This document shows positions 9,022-17,736 of a stretch of DNA of 64,000 nucleotides, one piece after another. Source of the DNA: DASRDS01 sp035570055 (lineage in GTDB: Bacteria; Gemmatimonadota; Gemmatimonadetes; Gemmatimonadales; Gemmatimonadaceae); contig DATMLM010000099.1 in assembly GCA_035570055.1 (NCBI GenBank), positions 17,925 through 81,924 on the forward strand. Direction: 5' to 3'. The position numbers were made by a program, and so were the translations under genes. Position 1 is the stretch's first letter. Each line of letters opens with the position of its first letter. A model generated the notes under the pieces. The model worked only from the letters and a program-made list of their open reading frames with translations. It ran no database searches and had not been told where the DNA came from.

Positions 9022-9730
9022 GGAGAACGGCGCCGCTCGCCAGCACCGCCACGCGCTCACCGTTCGTCAACGTCTTGAGCTCGCGCACGTACGCGATGTT
9101 CACGATCGCGGTGCGGTGAATGCGAATGAACCGCCCAGGGTCGAGGCGCTGCGCGACGCTGGCAAGGGACTCGCGCATCACGTACTCGCGGTCACCGACC
9201 GAGACCCGGACGTAGACATCGTCTGACCTGATGCAGTGGATATCGTCGCACGGGACGAGGATATCGCGATTACCGATCCGGACGGCCAGCCGGCGGACCG
9301 GCGGCGTTGCCCCATCGGCGACGAGTGCCGCCAGCCTGCGCGTGAACGTCAGGTCCCGCGCCTCGCCCACGCGCCGGCGCGCGTAGTCCGCGGCGACGGC
9401 GAAGCGCTCGGATGTGACCGGTTTCATCAAGTAATCGATCGCGTGCACCGTGAAGGCCTTGAGCGCGAACTCATCGTAGGCCGTGACGAAAATGACCGGT
9501 GGCATCCGCTCGACGCCCCATTCGCGGACGACACCGAATCCATCCAGCTCGGGCATCTGGACGTCGAGGAACACGAGATCCGGCTCCAGGGTCGCGAGGG
9601 CGCGCAGGGCCTCTTTCCCATCGCGGCACTCGCCGATGGGCCGCAAATCCGGATGCTCGGCGATGAGCTGCAGCAACGCCCGGCGCGACAGCGGCTCGTC
9701 GTCCACGACGAGCACGCGCAGGTCAGGCAT
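8966..9730 (-). CDS. LytTR-family response regulator
   Basis: A 254-residue regulator with a receiver domain (LRVLVVDDEPLSRRALL; phospho-acceptor D56 in VFLDVQMPELDGFG; conserved lysine in YLMKPV) and a C-terminal LytTR DNA-binding domain (about residues 145-250; IHCIRSDDVYVRVSVGDREY, RFIRIHRTAIVNIAYVREL). Its start overlaps the end of the sensor kinase gene by 8 bases, so it is the cognate partner. LytTR regulators usually control cell-envelope or secreted-product genes; the targets here are unknown. Confidence 0.94.
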   Translation of the reverse strand: MPDLRVLVVDDEPLSRRALLQLIAEHPDLRPIGECRDGKEALRALATLEPDLVFLDVQMPELDGFGVVREWGVERMPPVIFVTAYDEFALKAFTVHAIDYLMKPVTSERFAVAADYARRRVGEARDLTFTRRLAALVADGATPPVRRLAVRIGNRDILVPCDDIHCIRSDDVYVRVSVGDREYVMRESLASVAQRLDPGRFIRIHRTAIVNIAYVRELKTLTNGERVAVLASGAVLPIGRRRREEVEKILLGSP

Positions 9731-10724
9731 AGGCCAGCGGCATCGTGATGGTCGCTATGGCGCCCGGCTTGCCTTGGCCGAGCTCCACCGTGGCATCACC
9801 ATAGAGCCGGCGCAATCGCTCTCGCGTATTCGCCAATCCCACGCCGCCATTCCCGTTCCCGTTTGGACCCGGACCATCGTCGCTGACGGTCAGGACGAGG
9901 CGGTCGCCGACCTGCCGGGCGGTGATCTCGATGCGCCCGGCCTCTGTCCGCTTGGCAATCCCATGGCGAATCGCGTTCTCGACTATCGGCTGCAGTACGA
10001 ACGTCGGCACCCGAGCGCCACGCAGCTCGGCGGGCACATTCCACGTGACCCGAAGGCGATCAGAAAAGCGCACCTCCATAATGCCGAGATATTGCTCGAT
10101 GAATGTTATTTCGTCCCCGAGCGAGACCTCGTGCGCGGCATCGGCGGTCAGCACCGAGCGTAAGAGATCGCTCAGTCGCGCGAGGGTCGCGAGCGCGCTC
10201 TTGGTTTCTTGATCCCGCACGAGCGCCGTGATGGCGTTCAACGTGTTGAACAGAAAGTGCGGCTGGATCTGCGCGCGGAGCGCGCCGAGCTGGGCGACCG
10301 CCAGCTCCTCGCGAAAGACGAGCGCGTACCCGATGCCGAGCACGCCGAAGTAGGACAGCATGATGAGCGGCAGGCCGCTCAGCCACCAATCCAGGATATA
10401 GACCGGCAATGCCAGCCGGGCCCGTCCGGTGGCCACGGACAGGAACGCGGCGACCGACGCGTAGAGCGTGCCGGCCACCAGGGCGGCGACCACATGGACG
10501 GCGACCGCGCTGGGACGAAGACCGCGATCCAGCGGAAACCGCCGTCCCAGGCGGAAGATCACCGGCGTCAATGCAGCCCATACGTACCATGGCGGGACCT
10601 CGGACAGGAGGACCCGCCACAAGGCCGTGCCGTGACCACTTTGCGCCAAGAACATTTCCGTTTCGAACACGGAAAGGAGCGCAGGCACCGTCCAGATCGC
10701 GAGCACGACCCGCCAGCGGAGCAT
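9723..10724 (-). CDS. LytS/YesM-type sensor histidine kinase
   Basis: An inner-membrane kinase of the His_kinase (PF06580) type. Four to five predicted membrane helices fill the first ~150 residues. The phospho-acceptor histidine lies in QIQPHFLFNTLNAI, followed by the N-box (ENAIRHGIAKR) and a glycine-rich ATP lid (DDGPGPNGNGNGG). There is no periplasmic sensor domain, so the membrane part itself probably senses. ATG 10724 is chosen; an in-frame TTG at 10763 would add 13 residues. It is followed by its LytTR regulator and divergent from a RidA-like gene. Confidence 0.92.
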   Translation of the reverse strand: MLRWRVVLAIWTVPALLSVFETEMFLAQSGHGTALWRVLLSEVPPWYVWAALTPVIFRLGRRFPLDRGLRPSAVAVHVVAALVAGTLYASVAAFLSVATGRARLALPVYILDWWLSGLPLIMLSYFGVLGIGYALVFREELAVAQLGALRAQIQPHFLFNTLNAITALVRDQETKSALATLARLSDLLRSVLTADAAHEVSLGDEITFIEQYLGIMEVRFSDRLRVTWNVPAELRGARVPTFVLQPIVENAIRHGIAKRTEAGRIEITARQVGDRLVLTVSDDGPGPNGNGNGGVGLANTRERLRRLYGDATVELGQGKPGAIATITMPLAYA

Positions 10725-10777
10725 ACTGAGAAGATACACTTGCGCCCGCCGTCCCCTAGTCAAATACTGGGGGTCCC

Positions 10778-11218
10778 TTGACTACCGAGACTGACCAGGA
10801 GTTCTGGTCGCCGCTGACCCCGCGCGATCCGATCACTGGTTTCCCTATCGCCTGCCGGGCGGGCCCGCTGGTCTTCGTCGCCGGCGTATCGGGCCTCGAC
10901 ACCCGGGGATCGGGGAGACCCCCGCTGGATACGCGCGGCCAGTGCCATCACGCGCTCGAGACACTGCGTTTGGTGCTGGCCACCGTCGACGTGTCCCTCG
11001 CCGACGTGTGTCTGATGACGATCTACATCGCGAGCGAGGCGGACCGCCAGGAAGTCGTCGTGACCATGCGGGCCGCCTTCATCCCACGGCTCCCGGCGGC
11101 CACGTTCTTCGTCGTCCCACTCAAACCCGATGAGCGCGTGCGGATCTCCGCCACCGCCGTCCGGGGCGAGGTCGTCGCCGGTGCACGCCGCAAACGCGTG
11201 CTCGGCACGCTCACGTAA
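10778..11218 (+). CDS. RidA-family protein
   Basis: A 146-residue RidA-like protein: FVAGVSGLDTRG, then QCHHALETLRLVLATVDVSLADV, then FFVVPLKPDERVRISATAV. The proline-glutamate end typical of active RidA (PxxxVEIEA) is replaced by RVRISATAV, so deaminase activity is doubtful and it may belong to an uncharacterised subgroup. The only sensible start is TTG 10778. It lies 8 bases before the Mla-type operon and could be its first gene, though no functional link is known. Confidence 0.78.
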   Translation: MTTETDQEFWSPLTPRDPITGFPIACRAGPLVFVAGVSGLDTRGSGRPPLDTRGQCHHALETLRLVLATVDVSLADVCLMTIYIASEADRQEVVVTMRAAFIPRLPAATFFVVPLKPDERVRISATAVRGEVVAGARRKRVLGTLT

Positions 11219-11226
11219 TCGGCGCC

Positions 11227-12024
11227 GTGGTGACGGACGCGCTGGTGGTGCTCATCCATGCGATTGCCACGCGCGCGCGCGCGGCGGTCGGGGCGGTCCT
11301 CTCCGTCGTTGCCGCGATCGGCCGCCTGGTCCGCAGCGCGGCGGCACCGTCGAGCGCGGGATGGCTCATGCGGCGCGTCGCGCTGCAACAGTTGCGGTTC
11401 ACGGCCGTCCAGGCGATCCCGCTCGTCGCCGCCGTCGCGGCGTGTCTCGGCGCCACGGTGACGCTGGAAGCCCACGCGCGTGCCGCCCAGCTGGGATTGT
11501 CAGAGACCGTCGCTCGAACACTGGGCGTCCTCGTGGTGCGCGACGCGGGGCCGCTGCTCGCCGCCGTGATCGTCACCGCGCGCTCCTGCACCGCGATCGC
11601 TGCCGACGTGGCCACGAGCCGATTGCTCGGCGAGACCGATGCCCTCGCCGGCATGGGGGTCGATCTCGTGCAGTTCTACGTGATCCCCCGCATCATTGGG
11701 GTCGCCATCGCGACGGCGCTGCTCACGGTGTACTTCGTCGCGATCACGCTCGCCGTCGCCGTGGCGATTGCCTCGCTCAGACACATCGCGACCATCGCCG
11801 CGTACACCGACACCCTGCGCGGCGTGCTCCGGCCCGATGATCTCTTCTGGTCGGCGGTCCGCGGCGGCGCATTCGGTGCGGGCGTCGCGTGGCTGAGCTC
11901 CGCCGTCGGCCTGCGCGCGCGTGGCGGACAAGCGGACGTCCCACGCGCGGTCACGCACGCCGCGGTCCGCTCCATCATGCTGCTCGCCATCACCTCGGCC
12001 GTCCTCGTCGCCATCTGGTCATGA
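11227..12024 (+). CDS. MlaE-family ABC permease (lipid transport)
   Basis: A 265-residue MlaE/YrbE-type permease with about five membrane helices and the family core TVARTLGVLVVRDAGPLLAAV and SRLLGETDALAGMGVDLVQFY. In Gram-negative bacteria this permease works with an ATPase (MlaF) and an MCE protein (MlaD) to move phospholipids between inner and outer membrane. GTG 11227 is used. Its TGA overlaps the ATG of the next gene (ATGA), giving a tight three-gene operon. No MlaB (STAS) or MlaC gene is present. Confidence 0.9.
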   Translation: MVTDALVVLIHAIATRARAAVGAVLSVVAAIGRLVRSAAAPSSAGWLMRRVALQQLRFTAVQAIPLVAAVAACLGATVTLEAHARAAQLGLSETVARTLGVLVVRDAGPLLAAVIVTARSCTAIAADVATSRLLGETDALAGMGVDLVQFYVIPRIIGVAIATALLTVYFVAITLAVAVAIASLRHIATIAAYTDTLRGVLRPDDLFWSAVRGGAFGAGVAWLSSAVGLRARGGQADVPRAVTHAAVRSIMLLAITSAVLVAIWS

Positions 12025-12680
12025 CCGCCATCCGGCTGCGCGGCGTCTGTCCCACCGGCGACACGGAGTGGTGCCAGACCACCGACATCGCGATCGCCGA
12101 CGGCGCGTTCTTCGTCATTCGAACCACGCCGAATCGGGCGCGACGCCTGGCGCGATTGGTCCTCGGCCTCGATGCGCCGGCCGAGGGGACGGTCGAAGTC
12201 CTCGGGCTCGAGTTGCAGACGGCGAGTCGCGCGGCGCTCGATCAGGTCCGCCGCTCGGTCGGCAGCGTCTTGCAGCCGGACGGGCTCCTCGGCACGTTCA
12301 CGCTCGAGGCCAACCTCGCGCTCGCGGCGTCCGTACGCGGAGCGCTGCACGCGGGCCCTTCGCGCACCGCGGCCCGCGAGATGCTCACGCGCTGCGGCCT
12401 CGGTGGCTCGGCGAGACAGCGGCCCGGCGCGTTGCCACCCGACGTGCGAGAAACAGCCGCCTTGGCGCGGGCGCTCGTGTGTAGACCGGCGATCGTCGTG
12501 CTCGACGATCCCATTTCGGCCGTCAAGTCTCGCACGGCGTTCGAGCTGTATCAGCTCTGCCGGGAAATCGCGCGCACGGTCGTGATCCTCACGCATCGCC
12601 GCAACGACGCGCTCTATGATCTCGCGGACGTCGTCGCGCTCTGGGACTCCGAGGGCTTCCGGACCGATGCCGCGGCTTGA
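12021..12680 (+). CDS. Degenerate MlaF-like ABC ATPase lacking Walker A
   Basis: A 219-residue protein that occupies the MlaF place between the permease and MCE genes and keeps the ABC ATPase outline, but its catalytic motifs are gone. At the Walker A position (about residues 34-49) it reads RTTPNRARRLARLVLG instead of GxxGxGK[ST]T, with no P-loop lysine. The signature LSGGQ is replaced by ALPPDVRETAALARAL. Walker B is VVLDDP, with Asp instead of the catalytic Glu. The Q-loop region and the switch histidine (LTHRR, about H192) remain. ATP binding and hydrolysis are therefore unlikely. The frame is intact and overlaps both neighbours, which argues against simple decay. Confidence 0.78.
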   Translation: MTAIRLRGVCPTGDTEWCQTTDIAIADGAFFVIRTTPNRARRLARLVLGLDAPAEGTVEVLGLELQTASRAALDQVRRSVGSVLQPDGLLGTFTLEANLALAASVRGALHAGPSRTAAREMLTRCGLGGSARQRPGALPPDVRETAALARALVCRPAIVVLDDPISAVKSRTAFELYQLCREIARTVVILTHRRNDALYDLADVVALWDSEGFRTDAAA

Positions 12681-13557
12681 TAAGGGCGATATCGCCGTCG
12701 GCCTCGCGGTGCTGGTGGCGTTCGCCCTCGCCGCTGGCGCCATGGTCTGGTTGTCCGCGCCCCTGAGGCGCGATACGGGAGCCGGCGCGTTGTACACCGA
12801 GTTCCCGGAGTTGTCGGACCTCGCCGTGTCGGACGAGGTGAAGATCAAGGGCTTCAAGATCGGCACGGTGGACGAGATCACACCGCGCATATCGTCCGAT
12901 GGCAATCTCGTGTTTCGCGTCCGGATGAGCATCCAGTGGCGCCTCGCGGACAGCGCGCGATTGCCGCTCACGACCGGGACGCTGGCCCATCTGGAGCCGC
13001 CGCCAGTCGTGGGGCAACCCTCGATCGTGCTCTACTTGCCTCCGAGCGGCGGGCAGCCACTCGCCCCTGGCGCGACCGTCCAAGGGTCCGTCGGGACGTC
13101 GCCTATTACCGAAGTCGTCGCGCTCGCCGACAGTCTCGAGAGCCAGCTCAAGCTCACGCTCGGCAAGACCCGCGGCGTGCTCGACTCACTCTCGATGGCG
13201 GCGGGCCTCGCCGCGCACGGCGTGCGGTCGACCAATACGGCGATCCCGGTCGTCGTCGCGGGCATCTCGCGCGACATCGCGACGCTGGACAGCGCGATCG
13301 CCAGCCTCCGTGGTGTCATGGGCCCGACGGCGGCGACGGCGGACTCCGCCCGCGCACTGCTCGGTGCCTCGCGTCGCGCGATCGACCAGCTATCGGGGTC
13401 GGTGCAGGGTCACGATGCGAACATCGCCCGCATCATCGCCAATCTCGACACGACGTCGGCGCTGCTGCAGGACTTCGTGCGTCAGATCGAGGCCAAGCCC
13501 ACGCGCTTACTGACTGGCGTGACGCCAGCCCCGAAGTTCAACCGGCCGATCCACTAG
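12667..13557 (+). CDS. MCE-domain (MlaD-like) lipid-transport protein
   Basis: A 296-residue membrane-anchored periplasmic protein. One N-terminal helix (about residues 10-30) is followed by a single MCE domain (YTEFPELSDLAVSDEVKIKGFKIGTVDEI) that forms the lipid-binding ring in the family, then a long helical tail (about residues 150-290) with AVIASLRG- and DTTSALLQDF-type segments. It starts 14 bases inside the ATPase gene. Function in trafficking phospholipids or other hydrophobic molecules is inferred from the family and the operon. Confidence 0.9.
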   Translation: MPRLDKGDIAVGLAVLVAFALAAGAMVWLSAPLRRDTGAGALYTEFPELSDLAVSDEVKIKGFKIGTVDEITPRISSDGNLVFRVRMSIQWRLADSARLPLTTGTLAHLEPPPVVGQPSIVLYLPPSGGQPLAPGATVQGSVGTSPITEVVALADSLESQLKLTLGKTRGVLDSLSMAAGLAAHGVRSTNTAIPVVVAGISRDIATLDSAIASLRGVMGPTAATADSARALLGASRRAIDQLSGSVQGHDANIARIIANLDTTSALLQDFVRQIEAKPTRLLTGVTPAPKFNRPIH

Positions 13558-13883
13558 GTCCGTTCGACCGTGATCGCCGTCCCGTAACACAACACTTCGG
13601 TCGTCCCCCGCATCACTTCGGTGGCGTCATAGCGCACGCCGATCACCGCGTTGGCGCCCACGTCGTCGGCGTGCCGACACATGATTTCGAACGCCTCGAT
13701 GCGGGTCCGTTCGCAGAGCTGCGTGAACAGCGTGATGTTTCCGCCGACCAGTGTCTGCAACGAGCCGCCGATCGTGCCGAACACCGACCGGGACCGGACC
13801 GTGATGCCGCGCACGATGCCGAGCGTGCGCACCGTCCGGAAGCCTTCCAACGAGAACGCGGTCGTCGTCATTTGCACATCCAT
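13554..13883 (-). CDS. YbjQ/UPF0145 family protein
   Basis: A 109-residue protein with the YbjQ (DUF74, putative heavy-metal-binding) pattern: GFRTVRTLGIVRGITVRSRSV, then ELMxxHAxxxGANAVIGVRYD-like text (EIMCRHADDVGANAVIGVRYD split by two residues) and a terminal beta strand YGTAITVE. Family members form pentamers; their biochemical role is unknown. It overlaps the MCE gene end by 4 bases (convergent) and lies 4 bases after the NHL lipoprotein gene on the same strand. Confidence 0.88.
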   Translation of the reverse strand: MDVQMTTTAFSLEGFRTVRTLGIVRGITVRSRSVFGTIGGSLQTLVGGNITLFTQLCERTRIEAFEIMCRHADDVGANAVIGVRYDATEVMRGTTEVLCYGTAITVERT

Positions 13884-13887
13884 GTCG

Positions 13888-15201
13888 TCACCTATCGAAT
13901 GCGAGACGCACCGGTGCGAGGCGACCGCTCATGGTGATCTCGACTGCTGGCGCGGGATCACCACCGGCCGCGATTTGGGCTGCCGTATACTCGCCGATGA
14001 TGCCGAAATCGAACCCGGAGAACCACAGGTTGCCACTGTCGTCGAACGTCACGCCGGTCACCAACGCGTAGAATCCGTGTGGGCCACGAGGTGGCGTGAA
14101 CCACTTGGCCGCCGCCGGCGACCCTGAGGTCGTCAGGGCGCTCGCCGCGACCTCGTAGACGCCGAGGCCCGAGATCCACAGGTTGCCCTGGCTGTCGAAC
14201 GTGAGACCGATCGGGGCGACCACGGAGCTGTCGCTCGACGGGTTCGGGAGCGTCGGCGTGAGTGTGACGGCTGGCGTCGGACTCCCCGACGTCGTGAGTT
14301 GGGTCGCCGTATACTCGATCACGTTGCCGCGCCACTGTGATGCGACCCAGAGATTGCCCGCGGCATCGAACGCGAGCCCCTCCGGATTGTTGCCGCTCGT
14401 CTGGAACGAGTGCTCGGGCGGACCGTCTTGAATCGTCACGGTGGGCGCGGCGGTCCCACTCACGAGCTGCGCGGGCGTCAGCTCGATGATCGTCCCTGCC
14501 CACTGGTTCGCGATCCAGAGATTGTGATGCGCGTCGAAGCGCAGCGCGATCGGCCCGGCGCTGTCGGACGGCATCGTGATCGTGACCGCCGGCGTCGGAC
14601 TGCCCGATCCGGCGAGTTGCGTTGGCGTCAGCTCGATGACGTTGTTCGAGTTCTGGTTGGCGATCCACAGATTCCCGGCGCTGTCGAACGCCGCATCACT
14701 CGCGTCGGTGTTGGCGCCCGCGGTGGTGGTCAGGTTCACCGTCGCGACCGGCGTCGGCGTACCGGTCGCGCGCAGTTGCGCGGAGGTAAACGACAAGGCG
14801 GCATTCGGCACCACGTCATTCACGAACGGGAAGCCGCCGACGACCCATGCGGCGCCGCTCCCCGGTCGGACGGCATAGGTCACGGTGGCCGTCGCCGTGG
14901 CGCTCGCGGTGACCGACGACGGGTTGCCCGTAACGGTCGCGACATACGCGGCCGGAACGATCGAATCGTGGCCGAGTACCGTCGCGGCGGTGACGGTATA
15001 GCTGCCGGCAGGCAGCCCGGTCAACGTCGTGGTCGATGTGACAGTCTTGCTATACGACTGCGGTCCGGTCACGACGACAGATGGCGTCATGCCCGTGGGT
15101 CCGGCGATCGTCAGCGTGAGACTGCCGGATCCGGGACTCGTGCCGTTCGATGATGAGCACGCGGCAAGGAGTCCACACAACAGAAGAGTATGGCGGCGCA
15201 T
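13888..15201 (-). CDS. NHL/SMP-30-like beta-propeller lipoprotein
   Basis: A 437-residue lipoprotein (lipobox LLAAC, Cys15). After a carboxypeptidase-regulatory-like domain (about residues 25-110) come at least five blade repeats of the type FDSAGNLWIANQNSNNVIELT, each followed by a variable stretch ending in TQL...SGSPTPAVT. This is the NHL/virginiamycin-lyase-like propeller fold. It probably acts as an exported binding or scaffold protein; no catalytic residues are recognisable. A YbjQ gene follows directly on the same strand. Confidence 0.85.
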   Translation of the reverse strand: MRRHTLLLCGLLAACSSSNGTSPGSGSLTLTIAGPTGMTPSVVVTGPQSYSKTVTSTTTLTGLPAGSYTVTAATVLGHDSIVPAAYVATVTGNPSSVTASATATATVTYAVRPGSGAAWVVGGFPFVNDVVPNAALSFTSAQLRATGTPTPVATVNLTTTAGANTDASDAAFDSAGNLWIANQNSNNVIELTPTQLAGSGSPTPAVTITMPSDSAGPIALRFDAHHNLWIANQWAGTIIELTPAQLVSGTAAPTVTIQDGPPEHSFQTSGNNPEGLAFDAAGNLWVASQWRGNVIEYTATQLTTSGSPTPAVTLTPTLPNPSSDSSVVAPIGLTFDSQGNLWISGLGVYEVAASALTTSGSPAAAKWFTPPRGPHGFYALVTGVTFDDSGNLWFSGFDFGIIGEYTAAQIAAGGDPAPAVEITMSGRLAPVRLAFDR

Positions 15202-15248
15202 GTTTTCAATACTGGCGCCGCTGTGTCCTCATCGCCAGCTTCCGTTAC

Positions 15249-15623
15249 ATGACCTCCAAGACGAGTGCGACCTGGTTTCGCTGGAACGACATGCCGAAGG
15301 AAACGCTGTCGGACACCCTCGCGCGCCGACTGATCACGGGCGATCAGATGATGCTGGCGCACGTGTACCTGAAGAAGGGATGCGTGGTGCCGAAGCACGC
15401 GCATCACAACGAGCAACTCACCTACATTCTCGAAGGCGCGCTCCAGTTCACGCTCGGCGAGAATCAGGACGAGCAGGTGCTCGTCAAAGCAGGCGAGGTT
15501 CTGCTGATCCCGTCGAACCTGCCGCACATGGCGGTCGCGGTCGAGGATACGCTCGACGTCGACGTCTTTTCGCCGCCGCGGCAGGACTGGATCGACAAGA
15601 CCGACTCCTATCTCCGCCGCTAG
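15249..15623 (+). CDS. Cupin-domain protein
   Basis: A 124-residue single-cupin protein. Cupin motif 1 provides the metal ligands H50, H52 and E55 or H53 (PKHAHHNEQLTYILEG) and motif 2 provides H93 (GEVLLIPSNLPHMAVA). Such small cupins are dioxygenases, isomerases or sensors; the substrate is not evident. ATG 15249 is chosen, as the upstream open frame overlaps the divergent lipoprotein gene. It ends one base before the first workable start of the cobyrinate synthase. Confidence 0.85.
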   Translation: MTSKTSATWFRWNDMPKETLSDTLARRLITGDQMMLAHVYLKKGCVVPKHAHHNEQLTYILEGALQFTLGENQDEQVLVKAGEVLLIPSNLPHMAVAVEDTLDVDVFSPPRQDWIDKTDSYLRR

Positions 15624-15624
15624 A

Positions 15625-16908
15625 ATCGCCTTTGCCGCCCCGGCCAGCGGGTCGGGGAAAACCACCGTCGCGGTCGGAGTGATGCGGGCGCTTGTCGCTC
15701 GCGGGTTGTCTGTGGCTCCGTTCAAGATCGGGCCGGACTACATCGACCCATCGCACCACCGCGCGGCGGCGGGGCGACCATCGCGCTCGCTCGACACCTG
15801 GCTCCTCTCCGGTGATGCGGTCCTTTCCGTCTTCGCCCGGGGAGCAGCTGGTGCCGATATCGCGATCATCGAGGGCGTCATGGGCCTGTTTGACGGACGC
15901 GCGGGCCCACCGCCCTCGGGATCGACCGCCGAAGTCGCCACGCTGCTGCAGGCACCGATCATCCTGGTGCTCGACGCCCGCGCGATGGCACAGACCGCGG
16001 GCGCCATTGTCCTTGGCCTGACCAGCGCCGCTCCCGGTGTCCGCATCGCTGGCGTCATCCTCAATCGCGTGGCCGGCGCGGGGCACGCGGCCATGTGCCG
16101 CACGGCAATCGAGGATATGGCGGGCGTACCCGTTCTCGGATGGCTGCCGCGGGATCCCGCGATCGGCGTGCCCGAACGGCATCTCGGGCTCATGCAGGCT
16201 GAGGAGCAGACCGTCGATTTCGATCGGCTCGTTGGTCTCGTCAACGCGCACATCGATCTCGATGCCCTGCTCGACATCGCCCGAACAGCCCCCGCGCTGA
16301 GCGTCGACCTACCGGCCGCGGTCGTGTCGGGCCCGCGCGCGGTGATCGGCGTCGCGAGGGATGCCGCGTTCAGTTTCTACTACGAAGACAGCCTCGATTT
16401 GCTCCGGGCGCACGGCGCCGAGATCAAGTTCTTTTCGCCGCTGACGGACGCCGCGCCCCCGGAGGATGCCGGCCTGCTCTATTTCGGCGGCGGATATCCC
16501 GAGCTGCACGCGGCGGCCCTGGCGGGCAACGCATCGATGATCGAGGCGGTTCGCGCGTTCCGCGGCAAGATCTACGCGGAATGCGGAGGCCTCATGTACC
16601 TCTGCGAAGGCATGGCGGGAGTCATTCCGGCCGTCGCCGAGATGAGCCCAAAGCTGACCCTGGGATATCGCGAGCTCGAGGCGCTCGGTGATTCACCGCT
16701 CGCCGCCGCAGGCCAACGGTTGCGCGGGCACGAATTTCACTATTCGACGATTACGAGTCGTCAACCCTTGCCACCCGCCTATCGGCTCAGCGACGGCCGC
16801 ACCGAGGGTGTGCTCACGGAAAACGTTCTGGCATCGTACGTTCACGTGCATTTGGGCAGCGATCCGGGGCTCGCCGAACGGTTAGTTAACGCCGCGGCAG
16901 CGCGTTAA
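15625..16908 (+). CDS. cbiA: Cobyrinate a,c-diamide synthase (CobB/CbiA), non-standard start
   Basis: An ATP-dependent amidotransferase that uses glutamine to amidate the a and c carboxylates of (hydrogeno)cobyrinate in B12 synthesis. The N-terminal P-loop is APASGSGKTT, followed by PFKIGPDYIDPSHH, EGVMGLFDG and a GATase domain with GGGYPELH, the nucleophile in YAECGGLMYL and the late histidine in GHEFHYS. The frame is open from 15508, but it holds no ATG, GTG or TTG before GTG 15679, which would remove the P-loop. ATC 15625, just after the cupin stop, keeps it and is given here as the likely initiation site. No other cobalamin gene is in the window. Confidence 0.85.
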   Translation: MAFAAPASGSGKTTVAVGVMRALVARGLSVAPFKIGPDYIDPSHHRAAAGRPSRSLDTWLLSGDAVLSVFARGAAGADIAIIEGVMGLFDGRAGPPPSGSTAEVATLLQAPIILVLDARAMAQTAGAIVLGLTSAAPGVRIAGVILNRVAGAGHAAMCRTAIEDMAGVPVLGWLPRDPAIGVPERHLGLMQAEEQTVDFDRLVGLVNAHIDLDALLDIARTAPALSVDLPAAVVSGPRAVIGVARDAAFSFYYEDSLDLLRAHGAEIKFFSPLTDAAPPEDAGLLYFGGGYPELHAAALAGNASMIEAVRAFRGKIYAECGGLMYLCEGMAGVIPAVAEMSPKLTLGYRELEALGDSPLAAAGQRLRGHEFHYSTITSRQPLPPAYRLSDGRTEGVLTENVLASYVHVHLGSDPGLAERLVNAAAAR

Positions 16909-16929
16909 CGCCGCGCAAAGAGCGGTCGT

Positions 16930-16953
16930 CTGAAGGGGAACATCACCCTTCAG
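16930..16953 (+). promoter_or_regulatory. Leader hairpin touching the Shine-Dalgarno sequence
   Basis: CTGAAGGG and CCCTTCAG form a perfect 8-bp stem around an 8-base loop. The 3' arm runs into the AGGAG (16952-16956) of the following GTG-start lipoprotein gene. It could terminate transcription from upstream or control translation. There is no T-run. Confidence 0.4.
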
Positions 16954-16962
16954 GAGACCCAA

Positions 16963-17724
16963 GTGCTGAGGAACCTGTGCGCTGTGCTCGTTGTGATCGC
17001 CGTTGCGGGTTGTAGTGGAAGTACTGGCCCCGCGGGCCCCGCTGGGCCGGCTCTGACCGGTGCGTGGACCGGCTTCGTGTCGCTCCACGACGAGTACGGC
17101 GGGCCGCTGGCGAGCGACTCCGGGGTCACGGTGACGGCTTCGCCTGGCACCGCCTCCAGTATCACGACGGCGGATGGCGCCTGGACCCTCTCAGGTCTCA
17201 AGACGGGTGTCTATACCGTGACGTTCGCGGGTTCGGGCATGGGCACGTTCATTCGTGACGCCGGGCAGTTCGTCGGCGGCGGCACCATCGAAATCGCGAC
17301 CGTGAACTTCTCGCAACAGTCGACGGGTGTCATCATCAACCTGGCGCTCGCGTTCAATGCGGCCCAGGACACGTTGTACGCCACGGGAACGGTCAATCAG
17401 CCGGCCGTCACCGGCTATCCGCGATACATTCGCCTCTTCTATAGCGGCGCGGCCAGCGTCGGCCCGGCCGTCGCGAATTACACCGTGACCGGCCCAGTCG
17501 CCGGTACCGCGTACCGTGTGGTGCACACGAACTTCTCGATCGCGATTACCGGCGCCGACCTCGCCGGGTTGCAGCACGCGTTCGCGTCGGGCTCGACGGT
17601 CAATGCGGTCGCCTACGGAGACAGTTTTTACAACAACTCGTACACCGATACGACGACCGGCAAAACGGTGTACCCGAACGTCGGCCCCACGGCTTCCAAC
17701 GTAGTCCAGTTCGTGATGCCCTAG
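16963..17724 (+). CDS. Lipoprotein with carboxypeptidase-regulatory-like domain (paralogue A)
   Basis: A 253-residue lipoprotein (lipobox VAGC, then a STGPAGPAGPA spacer). The mature part starts with an Ig-like/carboxypeptidase-regulatory-like domain (GFVSLHDEYGGPL, GAWTLSGLKTGVYTVTFAG) followed by a beta-rich domain ending in GLQHAFASGSTVNAVAYGDSFY. It is a clear paralogue of the protein at 49929-50693, sharing the LHDEYG, QFVGGGT(I/V)EI and LQHAFA motifs. GTG 16963 has an AGGAG six bases upstream. Function unknown; probably a surface protein. Confidence 0.8.
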   Translation: MLRNLCAVLVVIAVAGCSGSTGPAGPAGPALTGAWTGFVSLHDEYGGPLASDSGVTVTASPGTASSITTADGAWTLSGLKTGVYTVTFAGSGMGTFIRDAGQFVGGGTIEIATVNFSQQSTGVIINLALAFNAAQDTLYATGTVNQPAVTGYPRYIRLFYSGAASVGPAVANYTVTGPVAGTAYRVVHTNFSIAITGADLAGLQHAFASGSTVNAVAYGDSFYNNSYTDTTTGKTVYPNVGPTASNVVQFVMP

Positions 17725-17736
17725 TACGTTTCGGAT

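Noticed and set aside
15679..15684. GTG 15679/ATG 15682 as start of cobyrinate synthase
   Set aside because: It would delete the ATP-binding P-loop that is clearly encoded just upstream in the same frame.
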